DNA of 32,795 bases from Sideroxydans sp. (GTDB lineage: Bacteria > Pseudomonadota > Gammaproteobacteria > Burkholderiales > Gallionellaceae): positions 1 to 32,795 of the forward strand of contig VMTA01000028.1 of the NCBI GenBank assembly GCA_013791855.1, written 5' to 3'. Under the pieces are notes generated by a model. It was not told the origin of the DNA, made no database searches, and worked only from the letters and a program-made list of their open reading frames with translations. How positions within the stretch are numbered: position 1 is the stretch's first letter; each line of letters starts with the position of its first letter. A program made the position numbers and the translations under genes. Shown piece after piece: positions 15,692-24,792 of this stretch.

Positions 15692-16219
15692 TCACACAAA
15701 ATTCAGTTCGATGAAGAATTCGTGACCGTTCATGTTCACCGGTAACAGCATGGTCTGTCCGTCATGATGATGTTCGATCTCGTGACCGTCGCCGTGCATC
15801 ATCTGCGGAGTCTGCATATCGAACTCCATGCCCTGTTCGGACAGGATGCGCTTCGCCACACCCGCCAGCATGTTGGAAAGCTCGCCTGCCAGACCCGCCG
15901 CATCCATATCTATAGCCGTGACTTCCTCGCCGAGCAGCTTGCGCGAGATCTCGTTCAGCGCAGGCATCGGCAAGGTGATTGCCACACTGCCGCGCGCTTG
16001 ATGAGCATTCATGCCGATCAAGGCGGATACACCGCTCTGCACAGTGTTTGCAGGTTTGGGGATAGGCGCGCCCATCTCCACCTTGGTATTCATCATCGTC
16101 TCGAAGATCGTGTGCAAGGAATCGACCAGCGCATTGAGGATGATTGCATCCCTTTGGCTGCCGTCACTGGGCGATGCGACTTTCTTCGCGGATCTTTTGG
16201 CGCCTACCTTGCGTTCCAT
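15692..16219 (-). CDS. CheX-like chemotaxis phosphatase domain protein
   Basis: A 175-residue protein with a CheX/CheC-type fold. The E-x-x-N active-site pattern is Glu113 and Asn116 in GELSNMLAGVAKRIL, and the fold pattern GSVAITLPMPALNEISRKLLG precedes it. CheX proteins dephosphorylate CheY-like regulators. Two features are unusual: a lysine-rich start (MERKVGAKRSAKKVA) and a histidine-rich loop HGDGHEIEHHHDG at residues 142-154. The ATG at 16219 has GGGAG six bases upstream; an ATG at 16246 is less likely. No che or fli genes adjoin it, so its partner could be a distant receiver such as PilG or PilH. Confidence 0.8.
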   Translation of the reverse strand: MERKVGAKRSAKKVASPSDGSQRDAIILNALVDSLHTIFETMMNTKVEMGAPIPKPANTVQSGVSALIGMNAHQARGSVAITLPMPALNEISRKLLGEEVTAIDMDAAGLAGELSNMLAGVAKRILSEQGMEFDMQTPQMMHGDGHEIEHHHDGQTMLLPVNMNGHEFFIELNFV

Positions 16220-16343
16220 CTCATTCTCCCGAAACTGAGCAGACATTGTAAAGCGGGCGCAATAGCCAACGGGCATTGCACCGGAGGTTTATAAATTGCT
16301 GCAAAGCGCTTCAATTATTGCGCTCCACGTGAAGCTGGCTTTT

Positions 16344-17372
16344 TCAAAGCAACTTCCACTTCATCTGCTCCCCCGCCCTCAACGGCACCAGCTGATGCTC
16401 CCCAAATCCTACCGACGCAGGCACTAGCCACTCTTCCTTGCATAGCGTGACCTTCTCTGTATTGCGAGGCAGATCGTAGAAATCCGCCCCATAGAAACTC
16501 GCAAAACCTTCCAGCTTGTCCAGCGCGCCCGCGTTCTCGAACGCTTCGGCATACAGTTCGATGGCGCTGTGTGCGCTGTAGCAACCGGCGCAGCCGCAGG
16601 CGTTCTCTTTGGTGTGCTGCGCGTGCGGGGCGCTGTCGGTGCCGAGGAAAAATTTCTTGCTGCCGCTGGTGGCGGCTTTGACCAGAGCCTCGCGGTGCGT
16701 CTCGCGCTTGAGGATGGGCAGGCAGTAATAATGCGGGCGGATGCCGCCGACCAGCATGGCGTTGCGGTTGTAGAGCAGGTGTTGCGGGGTGAGGGTGGCG
16801 GCGATGGTATCCGGTGCGCTGCTCACGAATTCGGCGGCATCTTTGGTGGTGATGTGTTCGAACACCACGCGCAATCCGGGCAGGTCTTTGAGCAGCGGCT
16901 GCATGACGCGCTCGATGAACATGGCTTCGCGGTCGAAGATGTCGATGTCGGGGCTGGTGACTTCGCCGTGCACCAGCAGCGGCATACCGCATGCCTGCAT
17001 GGCTTCCAGCGCGGCGTAGGTCTTGCGCAGGTCGGTCACGCCCGCGTCGGAGTTGGTGGTGGCACCGGCCGGATAAAGCTTCACGGCATGCACGATGCCG
17101 CTGGCTTTGGCCTTCCTGACCTCGTCGGAGCTGGTGATGTCGGTCAGGTACAAGGTCATCAGCGGATCGAACTGCATGCCTGCTGGCAGTGCTTTGAGGA
17201 TACGTTCGCGATAGGCGACGGCCTGTTCTGTTGTTGTCACAGGCGGGCGCAGATTGGGCATGACGATGGCGCGCGCGAACTGGCGCGCGGTGTCGGGCAG
17301 GACTGAGGCCATCAGCGCGTCGTCGCGCAGGTGCAAGTGCCAGTCGTCGGGGCGGGTGAGGGTGATTTCCAT
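16344..17372 (-). CDS. pyrC: Dihydroorotase
   Basis: Closes carbamoyl aspartate to dihydroorotate in pyrimidine synthesis. The 342-residue protein is the short class II form (E. coli PyrC is near 348). Metal-site elements are visible in order: DDWHLHLRD at the start, the carboxylated lysine in [28 protein letters not shown] and [10 protein letters not shown]. The ATG at 17372 gives the family start [17 protein letters not shown]; an upstream in-frame start at 17438 would add 22 unrelated residues. It stands apart from other pyr genes. No clear terminator in the 124 bases to cheX. Confidence 0.95.
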   Translation of the reverse strand: MEITLTRPDDWHLHLRDDALMASVLPDTARQFARAIVMPNLRPPVTTTEQAVAYRERILKALPAGMQFDPLMTLYLTDITSSDEVRKAKASGIVHAVKLYPAGATTNSDAGVTDLRKTYAALEAMQACGMPLLVHGEVTSPDIDIFDREAMFIERVMQPLLKDLPGLRVVFEHITTKDAAEFVSSAPDTIAATLTPQHLLYNRNAMLVGGIRPHYYCLPILKRETHREALVKAATSGSKKFFLGTDSAPHAQHTKENACGCAGCYSAHSAIELYAEAFENAGALDKLEGFASFYGADFYDLPRNTEKVTLCKEEWLVPASVGFGEHQLVPLRAGEQMKWKLL

Positions 17373-17442
17373 GTGCTTGTGTCCGAAATAGGGAGCTGGT
17401 GAAAGGATCAGATGACGGAAGTTACCATTGAACCGCAACGGT

Positions 17443-18258
17443 TCAAAATCGGTATTTGATCCCGGCGATCGTTTGGGTCATGTGGATAGGGATATCGGCT
17501 GTCCTGACCGCTGCCAGACCGAAGTTGTTGATCGCGCCGTCATAAGTGATCCGGGTCTCGAGCGAGCGATATTCCGCAAAAACGATCCAGGGTGAGAAAT
17601 CCCAGGAAGCACCTGCAAGGAATATTGTGCCCGGAGACGCAGTGTTATGTTTGCCGGTAAGGTGTGCAGAAAGGGGCGGTTGTCCCGGCATGGAGATCTC
17701 CATGCTGATCCATGAGATGAAATCCAGTCCTAGGCCACCATACAGATTGAGTCTTCCGCCGGGTGCGGAATCCGTGACGAAGAAAGGCGCCCTCAACATC
17801 GGGATGATGGACGCGGAGTTCAGGCCGATGATGGCCGAGGCACCATTCACATTGAAGGTGGAAGGAATATTGCTGGTCGAGCTCAATTCAAATGCCACTC
17901 CAAAATATTTACCCCACTGCTCGGCACGGATCCCGGAGATATTGCCTTTCTCGAACTGGAAATCCTGACTGCCACTCGTCAATGTGCAAATGAAACATTG
18001 GTAGGTGGTCGTGATGTGCGCGTCGGCAAGCTGGGCACTGCCGGCAAATATCGCGATGTTACGTTCAATAAATATCCCGCCTGCGGGTTGGATATCCGGG
18101 GTGGGTGGGACAGTGCTCACCTGTGTTGCATTCCCGGGATTGTGCGAATCCGGGATTTCGGATGCAATAGAAGTTGCGCTGGACGCGGCAAAGAAAATGG
18201 GCAGGAGTGCGGTAGCGCCGCAGTGCAAGAAGCGGGATGGTGTTGCCAGTGTGCTCAT
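17443..18258 (-). CDS. Small outer-membrane beta-barrel protein, unknown role
   Basis: A 271-residue exported protein. The start ([20 protein letters not shown], then [14 protein letters not shown]) is a signal peptide with cleavage near residue 32. The mature part has alternating strands with aromatic ends ([44 protein letters not shown]) and finishes in GIKYRF, a typical barrel C terminus, suggesting an eight-strand barrel. A CFIC pair sits in a loop near residue 85. The ATG at 18258 has GGAG eight bases upstream. It lies 120 bases after the RND transporter in the same direction but is too short to be its TolC-like channel. Confidence 0.75.
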   Translation of the reverse strand: MSTLATPSRFLHCGATALLPIFFAASSATSIASEIPDSHNPGNATQVSTVPPTPDIQPAGGIFIERNIAIFAGSAQLADAHITTTYQCFICTLTSGSQDFQFEKGNISGIRAEQWGKYFGVAFELSSTSNIPSTFNVNGASAIIGLNSASIIPMLRAPFFVTDSAPGGRLNLYGGLGLDFISWISMEISMPGQPPLSAHLTGKHNTASPGTIFLAGASWDFSPWIVFAEYRSLETRITYDGAINNFGLAAVRTADIPIHMTQTIAGIKYRF

Positions 18259-18378
18259 TGCGGTGACTCCCTTCAGCGAGGGTGCACTTCCATTGGGGAA
18301 ACGAAGCCATCGCATAGTGATCGAACGCATCGTTCCGGTGCCGCGAGCAGTGTATGCCACGGCACGATGGTGGTCTAT

Positions 18379-21300
18379 CTAATCGAGGTGCTTGCGCGAA
18401 TGGCCGGGGAAGAAGCGGCGCACGATAACGAAGAACACCGGCACCAGGAACACGGCGAACAGCGTGGCGGTGAACATGCCACCGATCACGCCGGTGCCGA
18501 TGGCATGGCGGCTCTGCGCGCCCGCACCGGTAGAAAGGGCGAGCGGCAACACACCGGCCATGAAGGCGAACGAGGTCATCAGGATGGGTCGGAAGCGCAG
18601 ACGGCAAGCTTCCAGCGTGGCGTCGATCAGGTTCATACCGTCGTCCTGCAACCTGCGTGCGAATTCGATGATCAGGATGGCGTTCTTGGCCGACAGGCCG
18701 ATGATGGCGATCAGGCCGACTTTGAAATACACGTCGTTCGGCAGGTCACGCAGCGTCACCGCCAGCAGCGCACCGAATACACCCAGCGGCACGGCCAGCA
18801 TCACCGCGAACGGGATGGACCAGCTCTCGTACAGCGCGGCCAGACACAGGAACACCACTACGATGGAGATTGCGAATAGCAGTGTGGATTGCGCGCCGGA
18901 CTGCTCTTCCTCGCGTGCCGTACCCGACCATTCGAAGCCGAAGCCCGGCGGCAGTTTGGCGGCGATCTCCTGCATCGCCTGCATCGCTTCACCGGAACTG
19001 CGTCCCGGCGCGGGACCACCGGCGATCTTCATCGCGGGCAGGCCGTTGTAACGGTCCAGCTTGGGCGAACCGCTGATCCAGCTCGCTTTGGCGATAGCGG
19101 ACAGCGGCACCATGCCACCCTGTTTGTTGCGGATGGAGATGTTGAGGATGTCGTCAGGCGTGCGGCGGGTGTCGGCCTCGGCCTGCATCTGCACGCGCAG
19201 CACGCGGCCCTGACGCACGAAGTCATTGATGTACACCGTGCCCAGCAGCGATTGCAGCGTCTCGTTCAGGTCGGTGATGGAAACGCCCAAGGCTTCGGCC
19301 TTGATGCGGTCCACATCGAGGAACAGTTGCGGACCGGCTTCCTGACCTTCGGGGCGCACGCCAGCCAGTGCGGGGTTCTGCATCGCCATACCCAGTGCCA
19401 TGTTGCGTGCCTCCAGCAACTTGTCGCGCCCCAATCCGCCACGGTCTTGCAGGCGGAAGTCGAAACCGCCCGCCGCTGCCAGCTCGGGGATGGGCGGCGG
19501 ATTGATGGCGAAGATCATCGCCTGCTTGATGCGGAACAGCATCATATTGGCTTTCTGTGCCAGTGCCGATGCGCCGCTTTCCTTGGCCGGGCGCTCGCTC
19601 CAGTCCTTCAGGCGCACGAAGGTGATGGCGGCGTTCTGACCGCGGCCGAAGAAGGAGAAACCGGCCACGCCGATGACGTGCTCCACTTCCGGCAGGCCGA
19701 GGTAATACTGCTCTACCTGTGTCAGCACGTCGAGTGTGCGTTCACGTGTGGCACCGGCCGGCAACTGGATCACGCTGACGAAATAGCCCTGATCCTCGGA
19801 AGGCAGGAAGCTGCCCGGCAGCTTGCTGAACATCCAGCCCACGGCGACGAGGATGGCGGCATACACCAGCAGATAACGCGCAGCTTTGCGCACGATCTTG
19901 CCGACCACGCCGACATAGCGATGGCTCAAGCGCTCGAATGCATCATGGAACCAGTGCAACGGACCGCTCTTCGGTACCAGGTCGTCCTTGCCTGGGGTGT
20001 GTTTGAGCAGCGAGGCGCACAACGCAGGCGTCAACGTCAGCGCCATCAGCGCGGAGAAGCCCATGGTCAGCACCAGCGTCACCGCGAACTGGCGATAGAT
20101 CGCACCTGTCGATCCCGGAAACAGCGACATCGGGATGAACACCGCCGACAGCACCAGTGTGATGGCGATGATCGCGCCGATGATCTGATCCATCGCCTTG
20201 CGCGTCGCTTCACGCGGCGGCAAGTTCTCCTTGGTCATGATGCGTTCGACGTTCTCCACCACCACGATGGCATCGTCCACCACGATACCGATGGCGAGCA
20301 CCATGGCGAACAGCGTCAGCACGTTGATCGAGTAACCGAGCAGATACAGACCGACCAGTGCACCGACCAGCGCGATTGGGATCACGATGGTGGGGATCAG
20401 CGTGGCGCGCAGGTTGCCCAGGAACAGATACATCACCAGGAACACCAGTAGCAGCGCCTCGGCCAGGCTCTTTAGCACTTCCTGGATGGAGATCTCGATG
20501 AACTTGGAGGTGTCGTACGGCACCACCCAGTCGACACCCTGCGGGAAGAACTTCGCCAGTTCGGCCATGCGCGCCTTCACCGCTTTCACGGTATCCAGCG
20601 CGTTGGCGTCCGGTGTCAGGCGGATGGCGATGGCGGCGGTCGGCTGACCGTCGATGCGGGCGGCGGTGGAGTAATCCTGTGCGCCGAGTTCGACACGGGC
20701 GATGTCCTTCACGCGCAAAGCGGAACCATCGGCATTGGTGCGCACTAAGATGTTGCCGAACTCTTCCGGTGTGGAAAGGCGGCTGCGGGTGACGATCACC
20801 GCATTCATCTCCTGACCGGGGGCGGAGGGCAGTTGGCCCAGCTCGCCCACAGCTAGCTCCGAATTCTGCGCACGTACTGCTTTCGAGATATCCGATGGCG
20901 ACACACCGTAGGCTTGCAGCTTCTCTGGCTTCAGCCACAAACGCATCGAATATTCGGTACCGAACAGCAGTGCCTCGCCCACGCCAGGTACGCGCTGCAC
21001 ACTGTCCAGCACGTTGGCACTGACATAGCTGCCGAGTGCCACGTTGTCCAAGCTCTTGTCGGGCGAGATGAGCGCAACGATCATCACGTAGTTGCGCGCC
21101 GATTTCGCCACGCGGATACCCATGCGGCGTACTTCTTCCGGCAGACGGATCTCGGCGCGTTTGACGCGGTTCTGTGTTTCAACGGAAGCAAGGTCGAGAT
21201 CGGTGCCGGTCTGGAAGGTTAGGGTGATGCTGCCGCGACCCAGTTCGGCGGCGGATTCCATGTACAGCAGATTGTCGATACCGTTCATCTCCTGCTCGAG

Positions 21301-21495
21301 CAGGGAGACCACGGTCTCTTCGATCACCTGCGCCGAGGCACCGGGATAGGTGACGGTGACGGCCAGCGCAGGCGGTGCGACCGACGGATATTGCGCGACG
21401 GGCAGGCCGCGCAAGGCCAGCACACCGGCCAGCAGGATGACCAGCGCGATGACCCAGGCGAAGATGGGGCGGTCAATGAAGAAGCGGGCGAGCAT
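18379..21495 (-). CDS. RND multidrug efflux transporter (AcrB/MexB type)
   Basis: The inner-membrane proton-driven pump of a tripartite efflux system, 1038 residues, HAE1 family. It starts MLARFFIDRPIFAWVIALVI and keeps the family porter motifs (VTVTYPGASAQVIEETVV). The Asp-Asp pair for proton relay is in GIVVDDAIVVVENVER and the matching lysine is in IIGLSAKNAILIIEFARRL. These favour hydrophobic-drug pumps over CusA-type metal pumps. It begins six bases after the adaptor gene. The substrate cannot be read from sequence. Its C terminus is intact (FPGHSRKHLD). Confidence 0.94.
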   Translation of the reverse strand: MLARFFIDRPIFAWVIALVILLAGVLALRGLPVAQYPSVAPPALAVTVTYPGASAQVIEETVVSLLEQEMNGIDNLLYMESAAELGRGSITLTFQTGTDLDLASVETQNRVKRAEIRLPEEVRRMGIRVAKSARNYVMIVALISPDKSLDNVALGSYVSANVLDSVQRVPGVGEALLFGTEYSMRLWLKPEKLQAYGVSPSDISKAVRAQNSELAVGELGQLPSAPGQEMNAVIVTRSRLSTPEEFGNILVRTNADGSALRVKDIARVELGAQDYSTAARIDGQPTAAIAIRLTPDANALDTVKAVKARMAELAKFFPQGVDWVVPYDTSKFIEISIQEVLKSLAEALLLVFLVMYLFLGNLRATLIPTIVIPIALVGALVGLYLLGYSINVLTLFAMVLAIGIVVDDAIVVVENVERIMTKENLPPREATRKAMDQIIGAIIAITLVLSAVFIPMSLFPGSTGAIYRQFAVTLVLTMGFSALMALTLTPALCASLLKHTPGKDDLVPKSGPLHWFHDAFERLSHRYVGVVGKIVRKAARYLLVYAAILVAVGWMFSKLPGSFLPSEDQGYFVSVIQLPAGATRERTLDVLTQVEQYYLGLPEVEHVIGVAGFSFFGRGQNAAITFVRLKDWSERPAKESGASALAQKANMMLFRIKQAMIFAINPPPIPELAAAGGFDFRLQDRGGLGRDKLLEARNMALGMAMQNPALAGVRPEGQEAGPQLFLDVDRIKAEALGVSITDLNETLQSLLGTVYINDFVRQGRVLRVQMQAEADTRRTPDDILNISIRNKQGGMVPLSAIAKASWISGSPKLDRYNGLPAMKIAGGPAPGRSSGEAMQAMQEIAAKLPPGFGFEWSGTAREEEQSGAQSTLLFAISIVVVFLCLAALYESWSIPFAVMLAVPLGVFGALLAVTLRDLPNDVYFKVGLIAIIGLSAKNAILIIEFARRLQDDGMNLIDATLEACRLRFRPILMTSFAFMAGVLPLALSTGAGAQSRHAIGTGVIGGMFTATLFAVFLVPVFFVIVRRFFPGHSRKHLD

Positions 21496-21501
21496 ATCGG
21501 C

Positions 21502-22632
21502 TTACTTCGCAGCGGAAAGCTGGTTTTCCAACTTCATCGTGGTCGTCACAGGTACCGGTTTAACGACCGTGCCAGGGCGTGCCTTCTGCAGGCCGTTGAC
21601 GATGACTTGGTCACCCGGCTGGAGGCCGGAGGCGATGACGAAGTCCGCACCGGCCATGCCGCTGGTGGTGACCGGGCGCGGCGCGACCTTGCCGTCAGGG
21701 CCCACGGTCATCACGAATTGGCCCTGTGCACCGGACTGCACCGCACGTTGCGGCACGCGGATGGCGTTCTCGGCCATGGCTTCGGGGAAGCGCAGGCGCA
21801 CGAACATGCCGGGCAGCAGGTCACGTTTCGGATTGGGGAACTGTGCGCGCAAGGAGATCGAGCCGGTGTTGGCATCGACCGCCAGATCGGTGAAGAAGAT
21901 ACGGCCGGTCTTGGGATAGATGCTGCCGTCTTCCAGCATCAGTTCGACATCGGTGGAGTCGGCGCGCTTGAGCACACCGGTCGCCACCGCCTGACGCAGA
22001 CGCAGCAGGTCGGTCGCCGACTGCGAGAAATTCACATACACCGGATCAAGCTGTTCGACGGTCGCCAGCAGGGTGGCGGCACTCTTGCTGACCAGTGCAC
22101 CCTCGGTCACTTCGGTGCGTCCGATGTGGCCGGTGATGGGCGCGGGCACGCCGGCATTGGTGACGTCCTCATTCGCACGCACCAGCGCAGCGCGCGCCTG
22201 TGCCGCTCTGGCCAATGTCAGGTCGTATTCCTGCTGGCTGATGGCTTTGATCTCCAGCAGACGCTTGGCGCGATCCAGATTCTGATAGGCCAGCGCGGCA
22301 TCGGCATTGGCTGCTTCGGCGGCGGCGCGATAACTGCGCGAATCGATGCGGAACAACTGCGTGCCTTCGGTCACGTCGCTGCCTTCCTTGAACAGACGCT
22401 GTTCGACCACGCCATCCACGCGGGCGCGCACTTGTGCGGTGCGGAAGGCTTGCACGCGGCCCGGCAGATCACGCGTGTAAGTGGCATTGCCGGTCGCAAT
22501 GGTGACGACCTCGACTTCGGGCGGCGGCGGCATGGCTCCGGCGGCGGGCGCGGCGGCTTTCTTGTCACCGCCGCCGCAGGCAGCCAGAGTCAGCGCCAGC
22601 AGAACAGGGAGGAATTTGGATGCGGGAATCAT
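21502..22632 (-). CDS. RND efflux periplasmic adaptor lipoprotein
   Basis: The membrane-fusion adaptor that links the RND pump to an outer-membrane channel, 376 residues. A lipoprotein signal (FLPVLLALTLAAC, Cys19) is followed by a Pro/Gly/Ala linker, the barrel-sandwich part (LPGRVQAFRTAQVRARVDG), a helical hairpin (ANADAALAYQNLDRAKRLLE) and the returning half (ITGHIGRTEVTEGALV). The ATG at 22632 is chosen because it gives this signal; the upstream extension to 22698 does not. It is the first gene of the pump operon. No TetR or LysR regulator lies beside it. Confidence 0.92.
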   Translation of the reverse strand: MIPASKFLPVLLALTLAACGGGDKKAAAPAAGAMPPPPEVEVVTIATGNATYTRDLPGRVQAFRTAQVRARVDGVVEQRLFKEGSDVTEGTQLFRIDSRSYRAAAEAANADAALAYQNLDRAKRLLEIKAISQQEYDLTLARAAQARAALVRANEDVTNAGVPAPITGHIGRTEVTEGALVSKSAATLLATVEQLDPVYVNFSQSATDLLRLRQAVATGVLKRADSTDVELMLEDGSIYPKTGRIFFTDLAVDANTGSISLRAQFPNPKRDLLPGMFVRLRFPEAMAENAIRVPQRAVQSGAQGQFVMTVGPDGKVAPRPVTTSGMAGADFVIASGLQPGDQVIVNGLQKARPGTVVKPVPVTTTMKLENQLSAAK

Positions 22633-22706
22633 TACGTCCTCGAAAGATCGGATCGTGGTGCGGGGCAGCGAGTTTAGCAAACCGGACGCGAATAACAACC
22701 GCGTGC

Positions 22707-23570
22707 TTATGCGGACTTGATGGAAAGTGCCTTTTGGTAGAGCGCGTTCTTGTTCTGTCCGGTGATCTGCACGGCGAGCTGAACGGCCTGTTTGAGCGGC
22801 AGTTCTTCCAGCAGCAATGTGAGCACCCGCTCTGCCTCCGCATCAAGTTCCTCGGTGCGCTCTGCCGCGCCCGACACCAGCAGCACGAACTCGCCGCGCT
22901 GGTTGTTCGGGTCGCTGTTCAGCCAGTCCAGCGCGACCCCCAGCTTGCAGCGATGGATGCTCTCGAACAGCTTGGTGATCTCGCGCGCGAACACGATCTC
23001 GCGCTCGTCGCCGAACACGGCCTGCAGGTCGGCCGTGCATTCGAGGATGCGGTGCGGGGCTTCATAGAACGCCAGTGTGCAGGTCTGGTTCGCCAACGAT
23101 TGCAGCGTGACGCGGCGCGCGGCGGATTTGTTGGGCAGGAAGCCGTAGAACATGAAATGCGGGTTGATCAGACCGGAGGCGGAAAGAGCCGTGACCACCG
23201 CAGACGCACCGGGGATGGGGATGACGCGGAATCCGGCTGCGATCACGGCTTCCACCAGCACGGCACCGGGGTCGCTGACCGCCGGGGTGCCGGCATCGGT
23301 CACCAGCGCGATGCTTTGCCCTTCCTGTAACAGGGAGATGACCTTGTCTGCGGAGCCGCGTTCGTTATGTTGATGGACGGCAAGCAGCTTGGCGTCGCTG
23401 ATGCCGTGATGCTGCAAAAGATGGCGCGAATTGCGTGTATCTTCGGCTGCGACAACGTTTACGCCGTTCAGGATGTCCAACGCGCGCAAAGAAATGTCGC
23501 TCAGATTTCCAATCGGGGTGGCGACTACATATAATGCGTGTTCGATTTTTTGATTGGTCTTGCTATGCAA
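22707..23570 (-). CDS. rsmI: 16S rRNA (cytidine-1402-2'-O)-methyltransferase RsmI
   Basis: A 287-residue SAM-dependent methyltransferase of the tetrapyrrole-methylase fold that modifies C1402 of 16S rRNA. Family motifs: YVVATPIGNLSDISLRAL, VVAAEDTRNSRHLLQHHGI, ALVTDAGTPAVSDPGA, VIPIPGASAVVTALSASGL and FYEAPHRI. No ATG is available near the 5' end; the TTG at 23570 (product MHSKTNQKIEHALYVVATP) is the only sensible start. That places it divergent from, and overlapping by six bases, the lpoA start. The rsmI-lpoA pairing matches E. coli yraL-yraM. Confidence 0.93.
   Translation of the reverse strand: MHSKTNQKIEHALYVVATPIGNLSDISLRALDILNGVNVVAAEDTRNSRHLLQHHGISDAKLLAVHQHNERGSADKVISLLQEGQSIALVTDAGTPAVSDPGAVLVEAVIAAGFRVIPIPGASAVVTALSASGLINPHFMFYGFLPNKSAARRVTLQSLANQTCTLAFYEAPHRILECTADLQAVFGDEREIVFAREITKLFESIHRCKLGVALDWLNSDPNNQRGEFVLLVSGAAERTEELDAEAERVLTLLLEELPLKQAVQLAVQITGQNKNALYQKALSIKSA
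23507..23535 (+). promoter_or_regulatory. Putative sigma-70 promoter for lpoA
   Basis: A perfect TATAAT hexamer at 23530-23535 has a weak -35 (TTCCAA, 23507-23512) 17 bases upstream. Transcription would begin near 23541, 24 bases before the lpoA ATG at 23565. The element lies inside the rsmI coding region on the other strand. Confidence 0.55.
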
Positions 23571-24788
23571 ACGAGTATCCCCGGGTTGAAATGGTTGCGC
23601 GGTCTGTTGATCGCCGCACTATACGTGAGCGTGTTTGGCTGCGCCACTCCACCCCAATCCGTAACGCCGGTCACTGCGCCGGCAGTATCGACCGAGCAAC
23701 CCGCCGTGGAAACGCCCGTTGTCGAGACCGGCACGGTCGACATGGAACAACCGGTCGTCGAACCTATCCTGCCCCGTCTGGCAGAAGGCGCGGAACACCA
23801 TATCGCATTGATCCTGCCGCTGCGCTCGCCCGTGTTCGGACGTGCCGCAGAGGCGTTGCAGCTGGGCTTCCTGTCTGCGGCGGAACAGCAACCGAACGAA
23901 TTGCCGGTGCGGGTCTATTCTGCCAGCGACGAGAAGTTCGAAGTGGACGCGCTGTATCGCTTGGCGCTGGCGCAGGGCGCGCTCGCGGTAGCCGGGCCGC
24001 TCACCCGTAACGGCGTCGCGGCATTGGCTGCGAACCCGGCGCTGCCGGTGCCGACCCTCGCGCTCAACGTGCTGGAGATGGAGCGCACCGACCAGCTGTA
24101 CTCCTTTGGTCTGCCCCCGGAACTCGAAGCACGCCAGGCCGCGCAGTGGGCGGCGAGCACCGGCCTGCTCACCGCCACTGTGGTGCGTACCGATAGCGCA
24201 CTGTCCAAACGGCTGGCGCAGGCTTTCGAAGAAGAATGGCAACGCACCGGCGGGGTGCTGTGGCCCGAGATCGTATACGAAGGCGACCCGGAGGAGATCC
24301 GCTTGCTGGGTGGTGAAGCGGGCAGCATGGTGTTCATGGCTGCAGAGCCGGATCAGGCTCGCCTCATCCGGCCCTATATCTTCGCCGATATCCCGGTCTA
24401 CACCACGTCGCAGGTGTTCACCGGCAACGGCAACAATCTGGTCAATTACGATCTGGGCGAGGTGCGTTTCTATGACATGCCCTGGGTGATGCAGCCGGAT
24501 CATCCGGCGGTGATGGTCTACCCGCGTGTGGAACCGCCCTACAGCATGGACATGGAACGCCTGTACGCGCTGGGCATAGATGCCTACCGCATGTTGCAGG
24601 TGCTGTACCACCACAATACGAGCAATGCGCTGCCGCTGGACGGTGTCACTGGCAAGCTGACGTTGGAAGGGCGCTACGTCAAGCGCGAGGGCGTGAAATC
24701 CACCATGCGCAACGGACAGGGCATGACGATGGACGCCGCGCTGAAAGGGCCGCAACCGCCCATGCCGACCACGGTGCCGGAAGAGTGA
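23565..24788 (+). CDS. lpoA: LpoA/LppC-type penicillin-binding protein activator, short form
   Basis: An outer-membrane lipoprotein of the LppC family; in E. coli LpoA activates the peptidoglycan synthase PBP1A. The 407-residue product has a lipoprotein signal (LLIAALYVSVFGC, Cys26), a Pro/Val/Glu-rich linker to about residue 70, then one periplasmic-binding-protein-like domain (HHIALILPLRSPVFGRAAEA). E. coli LpoA is about 680 residues because of an extra N-terminal helical domain; that domain is absent here. The ATG at 23565 is preferred to an upstream in-frame ATG at 23538. First gene of a chain of overlapping envelope genes. Confidence 0.88.
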   Translation: MQTSIPGLKWLRGLLIAALYVSVFGCATPPQSVTPVTAPAVSTEQPAVETPVVETGTVDMEQPVVEPILPRLAEGAEHHIALILPLRSPVFGRAAEALQLGFLSAAEQQPNELPVRVYSASDEKFEVDALYRLALAQGALAVAGPLTRNGVAALAANPALPVPTLALNVLEMERTDQLYSFGLPPELEARQAAQWAASTGLLTATVVRTDSALSKRLAQAFEEEWQRTGGVLWPEIVYEGDPEEIRLLGGEAGSMVFMAAEPDQARLIRPYIFADIPVYTTSQVFTGNGNNLVNYDLGEVRFYDMPWVMQPDHPAVMVYPRVEPPYSMDMERLYALGIDAYRMLQVLYHHNTSNALPLDGVTGKLTLEGRYVKREGVKSTMRNGQGMTMDAALKGPQPPMPTTVPEE

Positions 24789-24792
24789 TCGG

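Noticed and set aside
18345-18359. Minus-strand TGGCATACACTGCTC considered as a sigma-54 promoter before the barrel gene.
   Set aside because: Only eight bases separate the GG and GC elements where ten are needed, and the -12 box is poor.
18889-20451. A 520-codon plus-strand open frame inside the RND transporter gene.
   Set aside because: Antisense shadow of the transporter; His/Arg/Gln-rich with no recognisable domain or ribosome site.
18379-22632. The RND pair as a CusA/CzcA metal-efflux system.
   Set aside because: The transporter has HAE1-type motifs (GIVVDDAIVVVENVER, GLSAKNAILIIE) and the adaptor lacks the metal-binding Met/His features of CusB.
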